Below are positions 5,200 to 8,054 of a DNA stretch of 8,054 nucleotides, one piece after another. A program made the position numbers and the translations under genes. A model generated the notes under the pieces. It was not told the DNA's origin. It searched no databases and was given only the letters and a program-made list of their open reading frames with translations. The stretch spans positions 1 to 8,054 of the forward strand of contig JACRAG010000443.1 in NCBI GenBank assembly GCA_016213455.1, in the 5' to 3' direction. Origin of the DNA: Anaerolineae bacterium (GTDB lineage: Bacteria; Chloroflexota; Anaerolineae; Anaerolineales; Anaerolineaceae). Each line of letters begins with the position of its first letter. Within the stretch, counting starts at the first letter, position 1.

Positions 5200-6214
5200 G
5201 GACATGATCGGTGGACCGGTTTCCGGATTGGATAAAGCCTGCGCTATCCTGGTTGGGCTGGGCGTGGAAGTCTCCTCCAAGGTGCTCCAATACCTGAGTG
5301 AGGCGGAGATTGAGCGCGTGCTGCTGGCGTTGGGCCGGGCTGGCTCAGTATCGCCCGAAGTGCGCCGCGCCGCCCTGGCAGAAGCAGCCGATTTCAGCAT
5401 GGCAGACAACTCCCTACGCGGCGGCGGTGTGGAATACAGCCGCCAGCTGCTCTCGCGGGCGGTGGGTCCGCGCCGCGGCGCCGAAATTCTTGAGCGCATT
5501 TCCGTTCACCAGCAGCTCTCCTCGTTTGAGATGCTGCGCAACGCCAACCCGCAGGAAGTGGCCTCCCTCCTGCAGGACGAAATGCCGCAGACCATTGCGC
5601 TGGTGCTCTCCTACCTGGAAGCCAAGGTTGCCGCGGACATCATGACCAACATGCCCAAGGAACTGCAGATCGAAGTGACCCTGCGCCTGGCGATGATGGA
5701 CCGTGTCTCGCCGCAGGTAGTGCAGGTGGTGGAACGCAACCTCAAAAACAAACTCTCGCGCGTGATTAGCGAAGCCGATTTCCGCGCCACGGGCGGCGTT
5801 TCCTTCCTGGTCAAAATGCTCAACCAGGTGGACCGCGGCGTGCAGAAGACCATCTTCGAAGCCCTGGAGACCAACAATCCCAAACTGGTCGAGGAAATCC
5901 GCGCCAATATGTTCACCTTTGATGATGTAGCCAAGCTAGACGACCGCGCCATCCAGCGCCTGCTGCGCGATATCAACAAAGCCGACCTGGCGATGGCGCT
6001 CAAGGCTGCGCCGGAACGTCTGAAGGACAAAATCTTCGGCAACCTGTCGGAACGCGCGCGCGACAACCTCAAGGAAGAGATCGAGATTCTCGGCCCGCAG
6101 CTCGCCAAAAACGTGTACACCGCCCAGCGCAAGATCGTGGATGCCGTGCGTGTGTTGGAAGAAACCGGTGAAATTGTGATCGGAGGCGGCGGTGATTACG
6201 AAGTCATCCAGTAA
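5192..6214 (+). CDS. fliG: Flagellar motor switch protein FliG
   Basis: FliG sits on the cytoplasmic face of the MS ring. Its N-terminal domain binds FliF, its middle domain binds FliM, and its C-terminal domain meets the stator to produce torque. It has 340 residues, standard length. N-terminal domain: KACAILVGLGVEVSSKVLQYLSEAEIE. Middle domain: FEMLRNANPQEVASLLQDEMPQTIALVLSYL, where the usual EHPQ motif reads E130-M-P-Q133. Linker: GGVSFLVKMLNQVDRGVQKTIFEALE. C-terminal domain: MFTF (240-243, the MFxF motif) then DDRAIQRLLRDI. Aligning from GP301-302, E. coli K264 and R281 correspond to K271 and R288, and D288/D289 to E295/E296. R297, however, falls on L304. It starts at ATG 5192 inside the end of fliF, with GAGGACGAG 5175-5183 as a likely RBS. 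It overlaps fliH by 23 nt. Confidence 0.96.
   Translation: MAEDMIGGPVSGLDKACAILVGLGVEVSSKVLQYLSEAEIERVLLALGRAGSVSPEVRRAALAEAADFSMADNSLRGGGVEYSRQLLSRAVGPRRGAEILERISVHQQLSSFEMLRNANPQEVASLLQDEMPQTIALVLSYLEAKVAADIMTNMPKELQIEVTLRLAMMDRVSPQVVQVVERNLKNKLSRVISEADFRATGGVSFLVKMLNQVDRGVQKTIFEALETNNPKLVEEIRANMFTFDDVAKLDDRAIQRLLRDINKADLAMALKAAPERLKDKIFGNLSERARDNLKEEIEILGPQLAKNVYTAQRKIVDAVRVLEETGEIVIGGGGDYEVIQ
6182..6186 (+). promoter_or_regulatory. Ribosome binding site of fliH, inside the end of fliG
   Basis: GGAGG lies 5 nt before the GTG at 6192 and is made from the codons for the Gly-rich end of FliG ([11 protein letters not shown]). It is the only good Shine-Dalgarno near the beginning of the fliH frame and is the reason for choosing the GTG start, as no ATG occurs in that frame until residue 67. 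Confidence 0.6.
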
Positions 6215-7163
6215 CCTGCTGCGCGCCGATCAGGCTCAAAAAGCCAGCGCCTGGCAGCCGGTGGATTTCAGCCTGCCGGCGGTCGAAGACAACGAGGTCA
6301 AAGTGGAAGAAATTTTGGCCCTGTTCAACCGGCTGACCGCTGCCCCCGCAGGCAAGGAGATCCCGGCTGGCGGTTTGACCCAGGCCGGAATGGCTCCGGA
6401 TGTGCAGGTCTGGGAACCCGAAGATTTGCACTGGATTCCACCCTTCGAGACCAGTTCCTGGGACAGCTGGGACCACTCGACCGAGGAAGATGTCGAAGAG
6501 ACCGCGCAGGAGCAATTTTCCTACGCCGGAATCACGCCGGTCAATGAAGCACAGCTGCAGGAAGAAATGCTCGCCATCCTTTCCAAAGCGCGTCTGCAGG
6601 CCGATGAAATCATCATCCAGGCCCAGCAGGCAGCCGATGAGACCCTGCAGATGGCTCAGGATGAAGCCAGCCAGGCACAGGGCGAAGGTTACCGCGCCGG
6701 CTGGGAGAAAGCCATGACCGAAGCCGCCAGCGTGCTCGCCGCCGGGCAAGCCGTGGTTCGGGAGATCAGCGAATGGCGCAATGCCATGCTCGAGCAGAGC
6801 GAAACGCATGTGATCGGCATGGTCAAAGAAATTGCCCGCATCATGTTTGGCGACGGCCTGAAGCTGGAACCGGCGCTGCTCCAGCAAAATCTGAGCCGCG
6901 CGCTGGAAAATGCCAAGTCGCTGGGCGATCTCAAGTTGTACCTGCACCCCTTCGACGCTGAAAAGATCGACCAGGCCTGGCGCGAGAACCAGCGCCTGAT
7001 CACCGGTCACGCTGTTCAGATCATCCCCTCCGACGGCATCAAACCCGGCGGGTGCTATATCCAGGGCCAGATGGGCACCGTGGATGCGCGTATTGAAACC
7101 GAACTCAACGCCCTGCTGGGCGTATTCGACGCCAAAGACGAAAACCCGGAAAGCAACGCCTGA
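6192..7163 (+). CDS. fliH: Flagellar assembly protein FliH (regulator of export ATPase)
   Basis: FliH binds the ATPase FliI as a dimer, holds it in check and docks it at the export gate. It is the flagellar equivalent of the V/F-ATPase peripheral stalk. The protein has 323 residues, clearly longer than the usual 230-270. From N to C: a start segment with WQPVDFSLP (W21); an acidic region with W74, W81, W90 and W93 within 20 residues (about 70-115); a long helical, coiled-coil part (about 117-190) rich in Glu/Gln/Ala, including the FliH-type [12 protein letters not shown]; and the conserved C-terminal domain with [15 protein letters not shown] and [24 protein letters not shown], the recognisable FliH end. 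The start codon is GTG 6192, overlapping fliG by 23 nt. The gene is followed by fliI with a 1-nt TGATG overlap. The position before fliI supports the call; the N-terminal half is too diverged to identify alone. Confidence 0.9.
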   Translation: MITKSSSNLLRADQAQKASAWQPVDFSLPAVEDNEVKVEEILALFNRLTAAPAGKEIPAGGLTQAGMAPDVQVWEPEDLHWIPPFETSSWDSWDHSTEEDVEETAQEQFSYAGITPVNEAQLQEEMLAILSKARLQADEIIIQAQQAADETLQMAQDEASQAQGEGYRAGWEKAMTEAASVLAAGQAVVREISEWRNAMLEQSETHVIGMVKEIARIMFGDGLKLEPALLQQNLSRALENAKSLGDLKLYLHPFDAEKIDQAWRENQRLITGHAVQIIPSDGIKPGGCYIQGQMGTVDARIETELNALLGVFDAKDENPESNA

Positions 7164-8054
7164 TGGAAGCCAGCAACCCCGATCTGTCCCGTTTCAAGAA
7201 CCAGCTCGCCCGGCTCAACCCGGTGCGCATCAGCGGTCGCGTGGTGCAGGTGATTGGCCTGACCATCGAGGTGATCGGCCTGAACTGCCAGATCGGCGAA
7301 GTGTGCGAGATCAACACAGGCGGTTCCACGCCGCTGCTGGCCGAGGTGATCGGGTTCCGCAACGACCGGCTGCTGCTCATGCCGTTGGGCAGCCTGGACG
7401 GCATCAAAACCGACAGCATGGTCTTCCCCTACGCCAAAGCCTTCAAGGCCCCGGTGGGCAGCTCGCTGCTGGGCCGGGTGATTGACGGGTTGGGCAACCC
7501 CATAGACGGTCGTGGGCCGCTGGAGAACCTGGAATGGGCCTCAACCAACCGCGCCGCGCCGCACCCTTTCCGCCGCCCCCCGATTGTGGACCCGCTGGTG
7601 ACAGGCGTGCGCGTGATCGACGGCATGCTCACCTGCGGCAAAGGCCAGCGCATGGGCATCTTCGCCGGCTCCGGGGTGGGCAAATCCACCCTGCTCGGTT
7701 CCATCGCCCGCTATGCCCGCTCGGACGTTTCGGTGATCGCGTTGATCGGCGAACGCGGGCGCGAAGTGCGTGAATTTATGGAACGCGACCTGGGCGAAGA
7801 AGGCCTGGCTAATTCGGTGGTGGTGGTTTCCACCTCAGACCAGCCCGCCCTGGTGCGCCTCAAAGCCGCCTCGGTAGCCATGACTATCGCGGAATGGTTC
7901 CGCGACAGCGGCAAGGATGTGACCTTTATGATGGACTCGGTCACCCGCTACGCCATGGCGCAGCGCGAGATCGGCCTGTCCATCGGTGAGCCGCCCGCCA
8001 GCAAAGGCTATACCCCTTCGGTCTTTGCCATGCTGCCGCGCCTGTTGGAACGCG
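7163..8054 (+). CDS. fliI: Flagellum-specific export ATPase FliI, 3' end outside window
   Basis: FliI hydrolyses ATP at the base of the flagellar type III export apparatus to help unload export substrates from chaperones. It is homologous to the F1 ATPase beta subunit. The frame runs open from ATG 7163 to the window end, giving 297 residues of a protein usually 430-460 long, so roughly the last 150 residues are missing. Visible: N-terminal beta domain ([26 protein letters not shown]); [64 protein letters not shown] with Walker A GSGVGKST (169-176, K174); [14 protein letters not shown] with the catalytic glutamate of the GER motif; Walker [13 protein letters not shown] (D258); and the [22 protein letters not shown] stretch that marks type III ATPases. 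It starts in TGATG with the fliH stop, so translation is probably coupled. No key residue in the visible part is missing. Confidence 0.95.
   Translation, partial: MEASNPDLSRFKNQLARLNPVRISGRVVQVIGLTIEVIGLNCQIGEVCEINTGGSTPLLAEVIGFRNDRLLLMPLGSLDGIKTDSMVFPYAKAFKAPVGSSLLGRVIDGLGNPIDGRGPLENLEWASTNRAAPHPFRRPPIVDPLVTGVRVIDGMLTCGKGQRMGIFAGSGVGKSTLLGSIARYARSDVSVIALIGERGREVREFMERDLGEEGLANSVVVVSTSDQPALVRLKAASVAMTIAEWFRDSGKDVTFMMDSVTRYAMAQREIGLSIGEPPASKGYTPSVFAMLPRLLER

Noticed and set aside
6204..7010. Long minus-strand open frame (268 codons) antisense to fliH
   Set aside because: Composition is that of an antisense shadow, with no recognisable motif. fliH on the + strand is supported by its C-terminal motifs and neighbours.

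Overview
This window is a run of bacterial flagellar genes, all on the + strand. It is GC-rich (about 60 % by eye) and densely packed. The order is fliD (5' end outside the window), flaG, fliS, a strong hairpin terminator, then flgC, fliE, fliF, fliG, fliH and fliI (3' end outside the window). There is no RNA gene, mobile element, CRISPR array or long gene-free stretch. The largest non-coding gap is about 226 bases (2442-2667). The source is a flagellated bacterium, most likely an uncultured or environmental lineage. The diverged sequences, the use of FliS/FlaG-type export genes and the gene order would fit a Chloroflexota (Anaerolineae-like) genome. I cannot confirm this without a search, and no taxonomic marker is present.

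Region 1 (1-2441) is the filament-assembly block. It holds the filament cap FliD, the small FlaG protein thought to influence filament length, and FliS, the flagellin export chaperone. The fliS frame is broken by an in-frame TAG at codon 82. The missing C-terminal helix is still encoded, in the same frame, for 41 more codons. This is the most notable oddity of the window: a recent nonsense mutation, a sequence error, or stop-codon readthrough/recoding. A candidate flagellar sigma-28-type promoter lies upstream of fliS.

Region 2 (2442-2667) is intergenic. It carries a 20-bp stem closed by a TTCG tetraloop, followed by a T-rich stretch. It separates the filament block from the basal-body block.

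Region 3 (2668-8054) is the hook-basal-body and export operon flgC-fliE-fliF-fliG-fliH-fliI. It has tight spacing (5 nt and 19 nt) or outright overlaps (8 nt, 23 nt, 1 nt), so translation is probably coupled. FlgC forms the proximal rod and FliE joins the rod to the MS ring. FliF is the MS ring and FliG the rotor switch protein. FliH and FliI are the regulator and ATPase of the flagellar type III export apparatus. flgB, which usually precedes flgC in this cluster, is absent. FliG keeps most of its stator-facing charged residues but appears to lack the position equivalent to E. coli R297. FliH has an enlarged acidic, tryptophan-rich N-terminal region.

I see no evidence of a new biological system here. 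It is a recognisable flagellar locus with a few departures from the norm that deserve checking.
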